In this document: positions 8,767 to 17,680 of the stretch, in pieces | Position numbering within the stretch: position 1 is the first letter of the stretch | Layout: each line of letters begins with the position of its first letter | DNA from: JAVBMJ01 sp031551275 | GTDB lineage: Bacteria > Bacteroidota > Bacteroidia > Bacteroidales > Rikenellaceae | Assembly (NCBI GenBank): GCA_031551275.1 | Contig: JAVBNX010000009.1 | Span: forward strand, 62,001-126,000 | Reading direction: 5' to 3' | Length of the DNA stretch: 64,000 nucleotides | The notes under the pieces: generated by a model | Told to the model about the DNA's origin: nothing | Seen by the model: only the letters and a program-made list of their open reading frames with translations | The model's database searches: none | Position numbers and translations under genes: made by a program

Positions 8767-9318
8767 TCATCCAAGACTCCACTGGACGACTAAAAAGTTT
8801 AGTTCATTTAGCCCGCTTTTCAGTCCTGCCTGTAACCAATTGAATTGAGTCTGGCGAATAGAATCTTGCTTCAATCTCTTGGATTCTGCGAAAATGATTT
8901 GTTCTTCTTTCCAGGCAACTACATCCCAACAGCCTGAAAAAGAACCTTCATTATTATATGCTATTTCCTTGAGTAACTCGGATACCCATTTTTCTTCGAT
9001 AGGAAAGTTTACCTGATTCTTGTATTTGTCATCTTTCCACTTTCTTAGAAAGAACGGATTTAGATTTCCCCGTCCATAGGTTTCAACCCATCGGGCATCC
9101 CAGCCTGCATTAATAAATATTTCGGCGATTGCTATCTCGGCAAATGAGGGTTCGCTATTTACATTTAGAACTGTTTTTCCTCCGAAAGTATTTTGGATAG
9201 ACGCTCCCCTCCATCTCTCGAACAAGATATTGCATTTTGGAATATAATGTTCCGATTCCTCTATTTTGAGTGTTTCAGTAGAATCAGGACGTAATGATTC
9301 GGGATATATCATTGCCAT
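8767..9318 (-). CDS. Small VRR-NUC / PD-(D/E)xK nuclease-like protein
   Basis: A 183-residue protein, AT-rich relative to its surroundings. The C-terminal half shows the arrangement of a PD-(D/E)xK nuclease core: D132 in SGCWDVVAWK, E145-x-K147 in FAESKR, followed by Q158 in RQTQFNW, which resembles the VRR-NUC order (Asp, ExK, then a helix with Gln). An upstream Glu-rich helix (about residues 56-68, PSFAEIAIAEIF) could supply the first conserved Glu. No helicase or other fused domain is present. It is the last gene of a leftward operon, 15 bp after the alpha/beta hydrolase. The nuclease call is by motif reading only; a catalytically inactive member or unrelated protein is possible. Confidence 0.55.
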   Translation of the reverse strand: MAMIYPESLRPDSTETLKIEESEHYIPKCNILFERWRGASIQNTFGGKTVLNVNSEPSFAEIAIAEIFINAGWDARWVETYGRGNLNPFFLRKWKDDKYKNQVNFPIEEKWVSELLKEIAYNNEGSFSGCWDVVAWKEEQIIFAESKRLKQDSIRQTQFNWLQAGLKSGLNELNFLVVQWSLG

Positions 9319-9333
9319 AACCGGGATGCTGGT

Positions 9334-10170
9334 TTAGGGAAGAAAATTCAGGATCAACTCCGCCAGCCGTTGCGGTTGCTCGGCCTGGGCCATGTGGGCG
9401 CAGTTCTCCAGCACGTGGACCTGCATGCGGGGATGCAGGCCGCGCAAACGCTCCAGGTTTTCGGCTGGCATCAGGGTATCCTCTTTCCCGGCCGCGAGCA
9501 TCACTTGTACGTCGGTTTTTTCCAGCACCGGGTTCGAGTCGGCACGTTGCGCCATGCCGTTGAGCAGGGCGATGCACCCAGCCTCTTCGCACACCTCGGC
9601 CATTGTTTCGAACTCTTCGACCCGGTCGGCCAACCGCTTGCGGTTGCCTTCCGCGAACCGGCCCCGGATCGCCTCGATGGCCAGCAAGTCCTTCTTTCCG
9701 GCTTTGATGATGCCGATCTGTCTTTGGCGCTCCTTTTTTTTCTCGTCCGTATCGGGGTCGGGCGTCGAGTTGACCAACACCAATCCGCTCAGGCGGTCGG
9801 GGAATTGCCGCAGCATCTCCAACGCAACATATCCCCCCATCGAGTGGCCCGCGACCAGGTAGCGGCCGATACCCGGTTGCTCCATGGCCGCCGCAGCCGC
9901 CTGTGCGCAAAACTCCATGGTGTGCACCTCGCCCAAAGTTTGCGAGATCCCGTGGCCGGGCAAATCGATCCGCACCACCCTAAAGCGGGGCGCCAGCAAC
10001 GTGGCCAGTTCATCCCACGCCTCGAGGGTCTCCAAAAAGCCGTGCAGCAGCAGGATGGCCGGTTTGTCTTTTGGGGTGGACTCTCCGCCGGCCTGGGCGT
10101 TCCCCGCTTCGGAGAGGTCAATATCGTCCATCCGCAGGGCGCAGCCTGCGGCCATGATCAGTTTTTCCAT
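9334..10170 (-). CDS. Alpha/beta-fold hydrolase
   Basis: A 278-residue cytosolic hydrolase with the classical alpha/beta order: oxyanion region LLHGFLETLEAWDEL (about 41-55), PGHG (71-74), nucleophile elbow GHSMGG with Ser110, an acidic residue in AGKEDTLMP (about 232) and the catalytic His in ENCAHMAQAEQP (about 263). This arrangement is common to MenH-like, BioH-like and esterase enzymes, so the substrate is not assigned. It lies 12 bp downstream of a small acidic protein gene and upstream of the nuclease-like gene in one leftward operon. Confidence 0.85.
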   Translation of the reverse strand: MEKLIMAAGCALRMDDIDLSEAGNAQAGGESTPKDKPAILLLHGFLETLEAWDELATLLAPRFRVVRIDLPGHGISQTLGEVHTMEFCAQAAAAAMEQPGIGRYLVAGHSMGGYVALEMLRQFPDRLSGLVLVNSTPDPDTDEKKKERQRQIGIIKAGKKDLLAIEAIRGRFAEGNRKRLADRVEEFETMAEVCEEAGCIALLNGMAQRADSNPVLEKTDVQVMLAAGKEDTLMPAENLERLRGLHPRMQVHVLENCAHMAQAEQPQRLAELILNFLP

Positions 10171-10182
10171 ATTCCGGGTGGG

Positions 10183-10398
10183 TTATTTCTCCTCCTCGTC
10201 GTCATCGAGATAATCGAATACGGACTCCCGTTTGCGGGGCATCTCCTCATCGCCCGGGTCGTCGTCCTCGATGGCGCCATAGATAGCGTAGCGCTCTTTA
10301 CCGCTTTTTTTGATGGGGTCGAGCTTCATAGCCCGTTTGACAAGGTCGTCGGAGTGGCCGCTCTGGCTTTTACCCCGAAAATCTTTGCTGGTTTTCAT
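10183..10398 (-). CDS. Small charged protein of unknown function (71 aa)
   Basis: A 71-residue hydrophilic protein: a basic N-terminal half (MKTSKDFRGKS...) and a strongly acidic C-terminus (YLDDDEEEK). No signal peptide, membrane segment or known motif. It fits tightly between the M3 peptidase (30 bp upstream) and the alpha/beta hydrolase (12 bp downstream) with no competing frame, which supports it as a real gene. Small proteins of this kind are common conserved hypotheticals in Bacteroidales; function unknown. Confidence 0.7.
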   Translation of the reverse strand: MKTSKDFRGKSQSGHSDDLVKRAMKLDPIKKSGKERYAIYGAIEDDDPGDEEMPRKRESVFDYLDDDEEEK

Positions 10399-10428
10399 CT
10401 CCTGAAAAGATGGTGCGGTTTGTATGGT

Positions 10429-12528
10429 TTAAATGGTGGAAAACGTTGCTGTCAGTGCGCCCGGGTCGGGTTCGCGCCCCATGAACTCCTTGTAGAGCTC
10501 CATCGGGGGACGGCTTCCGCCCGGCTCGAGGATGGCGTGGCGCAGCGAATCGCCCAGCTCGCGGTTGAAGATGCCCTCCTTCTGGAAGCGCCTGAATACG
10601 TCCGCCGCCATCACTTCCGACCATTTGTAGGAGAAGTACGACGAGGCGTAACCGCCTGAGAAAATGTGGTGGAAACTCGACGAAACGCTCGTCCCGGGCA
10701 CGGGCTCGAAGAACTGCGTCGGGCGGAGGGCCTTGCCTTCCAACTCGGCGACGGGCTCTGTGACCGGTTGGGTGGCGGTGTACCACGCCATATCGAGCAT
10801 CCCGAAGCCCAGTTGGCGCACGTGCAGGTAGGCGGCCTGGTAGTCGCCCGCCTTGACGATGGCGTCGACCAGCCGGTCCGGGATGGACTCGCCCGTCTGG
10901 TAATGCTTGGCGAAGAGGCGCAAAAACTCCTTCTCGGTCGCCCAGCGCTCGATCAACTGGGAGGGCAGCTCCACGAAGTCCATGTCGGAGTTGGTCCCCG
11001 ACAGCGAGGCGTAGCGCCCCGTGGCCATCACGCCGTGCAGGGCGTGGCCGAATTCATGCAGCAAAGTGGAGAACTCCTGAAACGTGATCAGCGACGGGGA
11101 GGTCGGGGTGGGCTTGGTCAGGTTGCAGTTCAGCGTGACGATGGGGCGTATGTCGTTGCCCGCGTTGTCGGTGTACTGGTCACGGAATACGCTCATCCAC
11201 GCCCCGGGCCGCTTGCCCGCGCGGGGGAAGAGATCCATGTAGATCAGCCCCAGGAACATACCGCCCTGGTCGCGCACCTCGCTGACCAGCACGTCGGGGT
11301 GGTAGACCGGAAGGGTCGTGTTCTGTGTGAAGGTCAGCCCGAAAAGCTTGCCCGCCAGGATGTTCAGCCCCTCCTGTACGTTTTCCAGGGAGAAGTAGGG
11401 CCGGACCTCCTCGGGGTCGAGGGCGTATTTTCTGCTTTTGTTGATCTCGCTGTAATAGGAGAAGTCCCAGGGGCGGAGGTCGCTTTTCAGCGTGGGGTCC
11501 ATGCCGGCGGCAAGGTCCCTTACCTCGTTGAAATCCCTCTGGGCAAAGGCTTTGCCTTTGTCGAGCAAACCGTTGAGGAACGCTTCGACCCTCTCGGGCG
11601 TGCCCGCCATCATCTCGCTGGTGGCCAGTTGCGAATAGTTCTCGTAGCCGAGCAGTTTGGCCATCTGGAGGCGCAGGTTGGCGATCCGGCGCATGGTCTC
11701 CGTGTTGTCGGTATCCCCGCCCTCGAAGCAGCGCGAGTGGTACTTCATCCAGAGCGTCCGCCTCACGTCGCGGTCCGAGGCGTAGGCCATTGCCGGGAGG
11801 TAGGTCGGTGTTTGCAGGGTAATGGTCCACCCCTGTTGGTCCCGCTCGGCCGCCTCGGCCGCCAGGGTCTCGCGCACGCTTGCGGGTAGGCCCGCCACTT
11901 TGGACTCATCGGTCAAATTGAGCGCGTAGGAGTTGGTGGCCTCCAGAACGTTGCGCCGGAAGGCGATCTTCAGCAGGGCGATCTCCTTGGTAATGGCCCG
12001 AAAGGTATTCTGGTCGGTCGTGTTCAGCCCCGCGCCGTTGAGCACGAACTGGCGGTAGGTCTTCTCCAGGAGCATCTTCTGCTCGGGGTCGAGGATCAGG
12101 TTTTCCCGCATATCCCAGACCTGTTTGACCCGCGCGAAGAGCTTTTCGTTCATCAAAATGTCGTTCTCCAGCTCGGTCATCCAGGGTTCGATCTCCTCTT
12201 CCAACGCCTGCCTTTCGGGGGTGGATTCCGACTGGCTGAGGTTGTAGAAGATCGTGTAGACCTCCTTCAACAACTGTCCGGCCCGCTCTTTGGCCACGAT
12301 GGTGTTGGTGTAGGTGGGTCCCTCGGGCGAGTTGGCGATCAAATCGATCTCGTACCGTTTCTCGGCGATTGCGGCCTGGATCGCAGGCTTGAAGTGCTCG
12401 TTCTTTATCCTGTCGAACGGCGGGGCGTTGTACGGCGTGTTGTAGTCGGTCAGAAGCGGGTTGTCGCTCTTTACGCCGCAACCGGCCAGTGTGGTGCACA
12501 ACATGATCGCAAGGTAGAGTTTTTTCAT
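10429..12528 (-). CDS. M3-family zinc metallopeptidase lipoprotein (peptidyl-dipeptidase/oligopeptidase)
   Basis: A 699-residue zinc peptidase of the thimet oligopeptidase/Dcp family that cleaves short peptides. It carries the zinc signature HEFGHALHG near residue 490 and the C-terminal SYFSYKWSEVMAADVF segment typical of Dcp-like enzymes. The N-terminus is a lipoprotein signal with lipobox LAGC (Cys17), so the enzyme is probably anchored in the cell envelope, unlike cytosolic E. coli Dcp. Its start overlaps the mlaD stop by 4 bp, showing translational coupling. Length agrees with the family. Confidence 0.92.
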   Translation of the reverse strand: MKKLYLAIMLCTTLAGCGVKSDNPLLTDYNTPYNAPPFDRIKNEHFKPAIQAAIAEKRYEIDLIANSPEGPTYTNTIVAKERAGQLLKEVYTIFYNLSQSESTPERQALEEEIEPWMTELENDILMNEKLFARVKQVWDMRENLILDPEQKMLLEKTYRQFVLNGAGLNTTDQNTFRAITKEIALLKIAFRRNVLEATNSYALNLTDESKVAGLPASVRETLAAEAAERDQQGWTITLQTPTYLPAMAYASDRDVRRTLWMKYHSRCFEGGDTDNTETMRRIANLRLQMAKLLGYENYSQLATSEMMAGTPERVEAFLNGLLDKGKAFAQRDFNEVRDLAAGMDPTLKSDLRPWDFSYYSEINKSRKYALDPEEVRPYFSLENVQEGLNILAGKLFGLTFTQNTTLPVYHPDVLVSEVRDQGGMFLGLIYMDLFPRAGKRPGAWMSVFRDQYTDNAGNDIRPIVTLNCNLTKPTPTSPSLITFQEFSTLLHEFGHALHGVMATGRYASLSGTNSDMDFVELPSQLIERWATEKEFLRLFAKHYQTGESIPDRLVDAIVKAGDYQAAYLHVRQLGFGMLDMAWYTATQPVTEPVAELEGKALRPTQFFEPVPGTSVSSSFHHIFSGGYASSYFSYKWSEVMAADVFRRFQKEGIFNRELGDSLRHAILEPGGSRPPMELYKEFMGREPDPGALTATFSTI

Positions 12529-13478
12529 TCCGTTACCTTTTTTGCTTTGTCCTTTCCGCCGCCGAACAGCGAGAAATGGACGTATCGTTTCGGGTTGGCT
12601 TTCAGATCTTCGAGCAGCAGCGAGAGGTTGGAGGCGGCCGCGGTCAGCTCGTCGTACAGCTCCTCGTCGTTGAGGACCTTGCCTGCCGTCCCCTTGCCCT
12701 GGTTGAGCCTTTCGAGCGAGGTGTTCAGCTGGTCGAGGTTGGCGGTCAGCCCCTCCATCGCGGAGGGGATCTTCAGGGCGGCCAGCGAGTCGGTCAGCGA
12801 GCCCACGTTGGTAAAGATCCGGTCCATGTTCCCCGCGTTGTTCTTCAGCGCGGCGGACAGGGCGTTGAGGTTGGAGATGATCGACCTCAGATCGGCGGCC
12901 TCCGAACGCACCACACCCTCCAGATCGCCGCTGATGGCGGCGATGTTGGACATCGTGGTAGCCAGGTTCGCGCTGTTGTCCCTGAGGATGGCGTTGACCT
13001 GGCCCAGGGTGGTCATTACCTCGTTGATCAACTGGTTGGCCTTGGCCTTGATGTACTCGAGCTCCGATCCGGCGGCCTCCAAGATGTCCTTGTCCCAGAC
13101 CGAGTGGAGGGTGTCTTCGTTCTGCAGGGCGACGGGCGAGTCGCCCAACTCGATCTCCATGGCTTTGCCGCCCATCAATCCGTCGCTGTAAATCCTTGCG
13201 TTGGAGTTGGATGGGATGACGTACTTGCTCTTAACGTCCAGTTCCAGGACGATCCTCTCCGACTTGGAGGGGTTGTACTTCATCGCCCGGATGGTCCCCA
13301 CCTTGAAGCCCTTGATGGTAATCGGCGAGTTGACCTGCAACCCGTTGACCTGCTCGTAGGTGGTGTAGTAGGTATTGTTCTTGTTGAAAAGGTCGCGCCC
13401 CTTTAAAAAGTTGAACCCCCAGTAGAATACCAGCAGGGTCAAAAGGGCGAACAGCCCTATCTTCACTTCACGCTTCAT
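12525..13478 (-). CDS. MlaD/MCE-family protein
   Basis: A 317-residue protein with an N-terminal membrane anchor (about residues 5-24, IGLFALLTLLVFYWGFNFLKG), a single MCE domain (about 35-110) and a long helical C-terminal half with heptad-like NLAxTMSNIAAISGDLE segments. MCE proteins bind lipids in the periplasm and move them between outer and inner membrane together with an ABC transporter. It overlaps the amidase gene upstream and the M3 peptidase downstream by 4 bp each. The ABC transporter subunits are not in the window. Confidence 0.9.
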   Translation of the reverse strand: MKREVKIGLFALLTLLVFYWGFNFLKGRDLFNKNNTYYTTYEQVNGLQVNSPITIKGFKVGTIRAMKYNPSKSERIVLELDVKSKYVIPSNSNARIYSDGLMGGKAMEIELGDSPVALQNEDTLHSVWDKDILEAAGSELEYIKAKANQLINEVMTTLGQVNAILRDNSANLATTMSNIAAISGDLEGVVRSEAADLRSIISNLNALSAALKNNAGNMDRIFTNVGSLTDSLAALKIPSAMEGLTANLDQLNTSLERLNQGKGTAGKVLNDEELYDELTAAASNLSLLLEDLKANPKRYVHFSLFGGGKDKAKKVTE

Positions 13479-14794
13479 AGTTTGCTTTTTTTGATCGCTT
13501 CGGCCAGGTTGGTGGGCTTTCCATCCTGGAAGGCGACCACAAAGGCGTCCGGGAAGGTTTTCCGGGCCTCTTTCTGGCTCTCGAGCGCGTTGTTATAGGA
13601 CGCGCTCTCGTTGATGTAATATTTGTATAGGTTTCCGATAAGTTTTTCGCTGACCTTCCCCGCCCACGGCCCGAACACCGGGCTGTCGGGGTGGAGTTTC
13701 TTGTTGGACAGTTTGATCTGCACTGCAAAGGTTATGCCCTGTTGGCTTGCGCCGGTAGAAACGGTGGAGGAGGGTATCCCGGCCGTCGAGGCGGGGATCT
13801 CGGGACGGGCTGTCTGTCCGGCCTGCACCTGGGTTTGGGCCTGTGCGGGACGCTCCGCAGCCGGAGCGGCGGCGGTTTGCGTTGCGGTTTGCGCGGCGGT
13901 GGCAGGCGCGGATGTATCGGCGTCCTGCGCGCTCTCGCCACGGGTAAACGCCACCGAGGATTCGCTCTCCGTGGCCACGATCACGGCGCCTTTCCCGTCG
14001 GTTTTGGTCTTGAAGACGCTGAAGGCGTTGAAGATCGCCTTGGCGTAGTTCTCCTGCCCGACCGCGGAGGCGAGGATCTTCTCGTCGCCCGGGTTGGACA
14101 AAAAGCCCAGCTCGGTCAAAATGCTCGGCATGGCCGTGTGCCACAAAACCAGGAATCCCGCCTGCTTGACGCCCCGGTTGGGGATCCTCACGCGCCCCGC
14201 ATACTCCTTCTGGACCATGTCGGCGAACAGGAGGCTCTGCTCGAGGTAGGAGTATTGCATGAGCGAAAAGATGATGAACGATTCGGCCGAGCCGGGTTCG
14301 TAGCCGCTGTACTTGGTCGAGTAGTCCTGCTCGTAGGTAATCACGTCGTTCTCCCGCATGGCCACCTCGAGGTTGTTGGAGCTTTTGCCCACCCCCATCA
14401 CGTAGGTCTCGAAGCCCGACGGGGAGGCGCTTTTGTTGGCGTTCACGTGGATCGAGATGAACAGGTCGGCCTTGGCGTTGTTGGCGATCCTGCCCCGCTG
14501 GTCCAGGGGGATGAATACGTCGGTGGAGCGCGTGTAGACCACCTTCACGCCGGGGTAGTAGTGGTTGATCAGCGCCCCGAGCTTGAGGGCGACCTTCAGG
14601 GTAATGTCCTTCTCCTTGTATAGTTTGGATACCGTGCCCGGATCGTGGCCCCCGTGGCCCGCGTCGATTACCACCGTGTTGACCCCGCCCTGCGGGGCGG
14701 CGGTAAGTTGCAGCCCGACGGTCAGGGCCGCAGTCAAAAGTGCCAAAATCCTGAAATTACTCCGGAAGATTGCGTTTATCCACTCTTTTTTCAT
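13475..14794 (-). CDS. N-acetylmuramoyl-L-alanine amidase with C-terminal SPOR-like domain
   Basis: Peptidoglycan amidase (Amidase_3 family) that cleaves the lactyl-alanine bond to split daughter cells. After a signal peptide/anchor (about 12-32) the catalytic domain has VIDAGHGGHDPG (first zinc ligand His), the SIHVNAN segment and the ELGFLSN region with the catalytic Glu. A low-complexity Ala/Gln/Thr linker (about 285-345) leads to a C-terminal SPOR-like domain (about 350-439) that would bind denuded glycans at the septum. It heads the leftward operon amidase-mlaD-M3 peptidase-small protein-hydrolase-nuclease and is divergent from lptD. Confidence 0.92.
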   Translation of the reverse strand: MKKEWINAIFRSNFRILALLTAALTVGLQLTAAPQGGVNTVVIDAGHGGHDPGTVSKLYKEKDITLKVALKLGALINHYYPGVKVVYTRSTDVFIPLDQRGRIANNAKADLFISIHVNANKSASPSGFETYVMGVGKSSNNLEVAMRENDVITYEQDYSTKYSGYEPGSAESFIIFSLMQYSYLEQSLLFADMVQKEYAGRVRIPNRGVKQAGFLVLWHTAMPSILTELGFLSNPGDEKILASAVGQENYAKAIFNAFSVFKTKTDGKGAVIVATESESSVAFTRGESAQDADTSAPATAAQTATQTAAAPAAERPAQAQTQVQAGQTARPEIPASTAGIPSSTVSTGASQQGITFAVQIKLSNKKLHPDSPVFGPWAGKVSEKLIGNLYKYYINESASYNNALESQKEARKTFPDAFVVAFQDGKPTNLAEAIKKSKL

Positions 14795-14868
14795 ACATTT
14801 GTTGGCGGAAAAAATGGCTTTAGAAGGCTACCATAGGCCGTTTTTTCGTTTTTTGCCGACTTTGTCGG

Positions 14869-14876
14869 CAAAGGTA
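14869..14876 (-). promoter_or_regulatory. -7 element of the amidase-mlaD operon
   Basis: TACCTTTG on the minus strand, perfect match to TAnnTTTG, 75 nt upstream of the amidase ATG in the short divergent region shared with lptD. Confidence 0.65.
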
Positions 14877-14893
14877 CGGTATTTTTCTGACAC

Positions 14894-17680
14894 TTGGCAA
14901 GAAAAGTTAAAAAATATCTCTTCATAACCCTGCTCGCCGCCCTGTTGTGGCAGGTTGTGGCTGTCGCTTCAGTGGGCCGCTCGGTGGAGTATCAGGACCA
15001 GCCTCAGGGCGAGGCTCCCGCGGAGGATATTCCCGACTCCCTTTTGGTCGGCCGGGCCCTGGTGGTCGATTCGGTCGCGCCCGGGATCGTGTTGCTGGAC
15101 TCCCTGCGCTCGGACTCCCTCGGCCCCGACTCCCTGCGGGTGGACAGCCTGCCCTGGGATACGCTCCACCCCGATTCCATCCGCCGCGACTCGGTGCTCC
15201 CCAAAAAGAAGAAGCAATTCCTGGAGGAGCCCATCAGCGGCAAGAACCGTGACTCGCTGGTCTACGACATGCGCAACAAGCTGGTCTACATCTACCAGGA
15301 CGGAGACGTGACCTACACGACGATGAACCTGAAGGCCGACTTCATGCGCATCGACATGACCTCCAAGGAGATCTACGCCCACGGCAAGAGCGACACCGTC
15401 TCCCGGGACTCGATCAACAAGACGCGCCCCATCTTTACCGACAAGGGTACGCCCTACACCATGGACACGATCATCTACAACATCGATACGAAAAAGGCCA
15501 AGATCAAGGGCCTCGAGACCAAGGACGGAGAGGGTTACCTCAAGGGCAAGGTGGTCAAGATGATGCCCGACAAGGTAATCAACATCGCCGACGGGGTCTA
15601 CACCACCTGCGACCACCTGGACCACCCCCACTTCTACCTCTCGATGACCAAGGCCAAGACCATACCCGGCAAAAAAGTGATCGTGGGCCCCACCTACCTG
15701 GTCATGGAGGACGTGCCGATCTACTTCCTCGGTCTGCCCTTCGGCTTCTTTCCCATGATGAAGGACAAGAACTCGGGCTTTATCGTGCCCACCTACGGCG
15801 AGGAGGCGGCCAAGGGCTTCTTCCTGCGCAACGGGGGCTACTACTTCGCCTTCAACGACTACATCGACATGACAGCCCTCGGGGGCATCTACTCGCTGGG
15901 CTCCTGGGAGGCCTCGGTGGCCTCGCGCTACATCAAGCGCTACCGGTACAGCGGCAACCTGAACGTGCGCTACACCAAGGATATCATGGGCGACAAGGGC
16001 CAGGCCGACTACGTCAACCAGGCCAACTACAGCGTCCAGTGGACCCACACCCAGGACCCCAAGTTCAAGCCCAACTCCACCTTCGCGGCGAGCGTGAACT
16101 TCTCGTCGAGCGGCTATTCGAAGAACGGTTCGAACAACATGAAGGACTACCTCAACACCCAGACCAGCTCCTCGATCTCCTACTCGAAGAACTGGCCCGG
16201 CAAGCCCTTCTCCTTCTCGACCAGCATGCAGCACAGCCAGAACTCGGCCAACAAGACCGTGTCGCTGTCCTTCCCCAACGTGGCGTTCAACGTCTCGAAA
16301 ATCTACCCCTTTAGGTGGCGCGAGATGGTCGGCAAGCAGCGTTGGTACGAGAAGATCTCTGCCTCCTACTCCGGAACGATGGCCAACACGGTTACCGTGC
16401 CCGACAGCCTGCTGTTTACCAAACAGATGCTCCTGGATATGAGGAACGGGATCAACCACAACATCCCCATATCGACCTCGCTGACCATCTTCAAATACCT
16501 GAACGTCAGCCCCAGCTTCAACTACCAGGGCCGCACCTACTTCTCGAAGCAAACCCAGGAGTACGACCCTGTGACCCGCAAGGCCGAGGTCGCCGACACG
16601 ACCTACGGCTTCTATCATTTGAGCAATTACAGCCTCTCGGTGTCGGCCTCGACCAAGATCTACGGGATGTTCGAGTTTACCGGCAAGGACCCCGTCGTCA
16701 AGGCCGTCCGACACGTGTTGACCCCCAACGTGGGCTTCTCGTATACCCCCGACTTCAGCGACCCCAGGTACGGCTACTACAAGCCCGTGCAGAGCGACTC
16801 GACGGGTACATATAGAATGTACTCCCCCTGGGCGAACAACATGTACGGCGCACCCGGCTCCGGGAAGGTCATGGGCTTGAATTTCGGGCTGACCAATACG
16901 CTGGAAATGAAGGTAAGGAGCCGTGCCGACACGGCGGGCTACAAAAAGATCTCCGTGCTGGACAACCTGAGCGCGAACGGGTCGTACAACTTCCTGGCCG
17001 ACTCGATGAATTTTTCGAATATTTCGCTTTCGCTCCGTTCGAGCATCATAAAAGGCTTTGCGATCAACCTCTCCGCGACGATGGACCTCTACCAGGTCAA
17101 CGAAAAGGGGACGGGCAGGATCAACAAGCTCATGCTCCAGAAGGGCAAGCTCGGACGGATCATCTCCACGGGGTGGTCGTGGGGCTACTCGTTCAAATCG
17201 TCCGACCGCCCCGCGATCAACGATATAAACAGCGGGGTGGACGCCTCGCAATTTACCAACCTCTATTCCGACCCGGAATTCATGAAGCTCGACCCCACCA
17301 TAAGGCGGATGCTGCTCACGCAGCAGTATTACGACTTCAAGTTGGGGTGGAACTTCTCGTTCAACTACTCGATCAACTACTCCAAGCCGTTGAATACGGC
17401 CACCGTCAACCAGTCGCTGAACTTCAACGGCAACGTGAACCTGACGCCCAAGTGGGGTCTGACCTTCCAGGGCGGTTACGACTTCGTGGCCAAAAAGATA
17501 ACCCCGGGCGTGATCTCCATGACGCGCGATCTGCACTGCTGGCAGATGACCTTCAACTGGGTTCCTGTGGGCTACCGCAAGAGTTGGAGCTTCAACATCG
17601 GGGTCAAGTCGGCTTTGTTGCGCGACCTGAAATGGGATAAGAGGAGTTCCTTCTACGATAACCTTTACGAAAATTACTAA
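14894..17680 (+). CDS. LptD-like LPS assembly outer-membrane protein
   Basis: A 928-residue outer-membrane protein of the Bacteroidota LptD/OstA type, expected to insert lipopolysaccharide in the outer leaflet. It has an N-terminal signal sequence (about 7-27), a linker of repeated Asp-Ser-Leu units (about 68-105), an OstA-like periplasmic domain (about 120-250) and a large barrel with the PFGFFPM segment (about 280) typical of the family. The start is a TTG: an in-frame TGA lies six bases upstream and the next in-frame ATG would remove the signal peptide. Its stop overlaps the mutS2 start by one base (TAATG). Confidence 0.88.
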   Translation: MARKVKKYLFITLLAALLWQVVAVASVGRSVEYQDQPQGEAPAEDIPDSLLVGRALVVDSVAPGIVLLDSLRSDSLGPDSLRVDSLPWDTLHPDSIRRDSVLPKKKKQFLEEPISGKNRDSLVYDMRNKLVYIYQDGDVTYTTMNLKADFMRIDMTSKEIYAHGKSDTVSRDSINKTRPIFTDKGTPYTMDTIIYNIDTKKAKIKGLETKDGEGYLKGKVVKMMPDKVINIADGVYTTCDHLDHPHFYLSMTKAKTIPGKKVIVGPTYLVMEDVPIYFLGLPFGFFPMMKDKNSGFIVPTYGEEAAKGFFLRNGGYYFAFNDYIDMTALGGIYSLGSWEASVASRYIKRYRYSGNLNVRYTKDIMGDKGQADYVNQANYSVQWTHTQDPKFKPNSTFAASVNFSSSGYSKNGSNNMKDYLNTQTSSSISYSKNWPGKPFSFSTSMQHSQNSANKTVSLSFPNVAFNVSKIYPFRWREMVGKQRWYEKISASYSGTMANTVTVPDSLLFTKQMLLDMRNGINHNIPISTSLTIFKYLNVSPSFNYQGRTYFSKQTQEYDPVTRKAEVADTTYGFYHLSNYSLSVSASTKIYGMFEFTGKDPVVKAVRHVLTPNVGFSYTPDFSDPRYGYYKPVQSDSTGTYRMYSPWANNMYGAPGSGKVMGLNFGLTNTLEMKVRSRADTAGYKKISVLDNLSANGSYNFLADSMNFSNISLSLRSSIIKGFAINLSATMDLYQVNEKGTGRINKLMLQKGKLGRIISTGWSWGYSFKSSDRPAINDINSGVDASQFTNLYSDPEFMKLDPTIRRMLLTQQYYDFKLGWNFSFNYSINYSKPLNTATVNQSLNFNGNVNLTPKWGLTFQGGYDFVAKKITPGVISMTRDLHCWQMTFNWVPVGYRKSWSFNIGVKSALLRDLKWDKRSSFYDNLYENY

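Noticed and set aside
14969..17536. 855-codon open frame on the minus strand opposite lptD
   Set aside because: It is the exact antisense of a well supported outer-membrane protein gene; its product is a His/Val/Gly/Asp-rich string without motifs, an effect of GC-rich codon bias.
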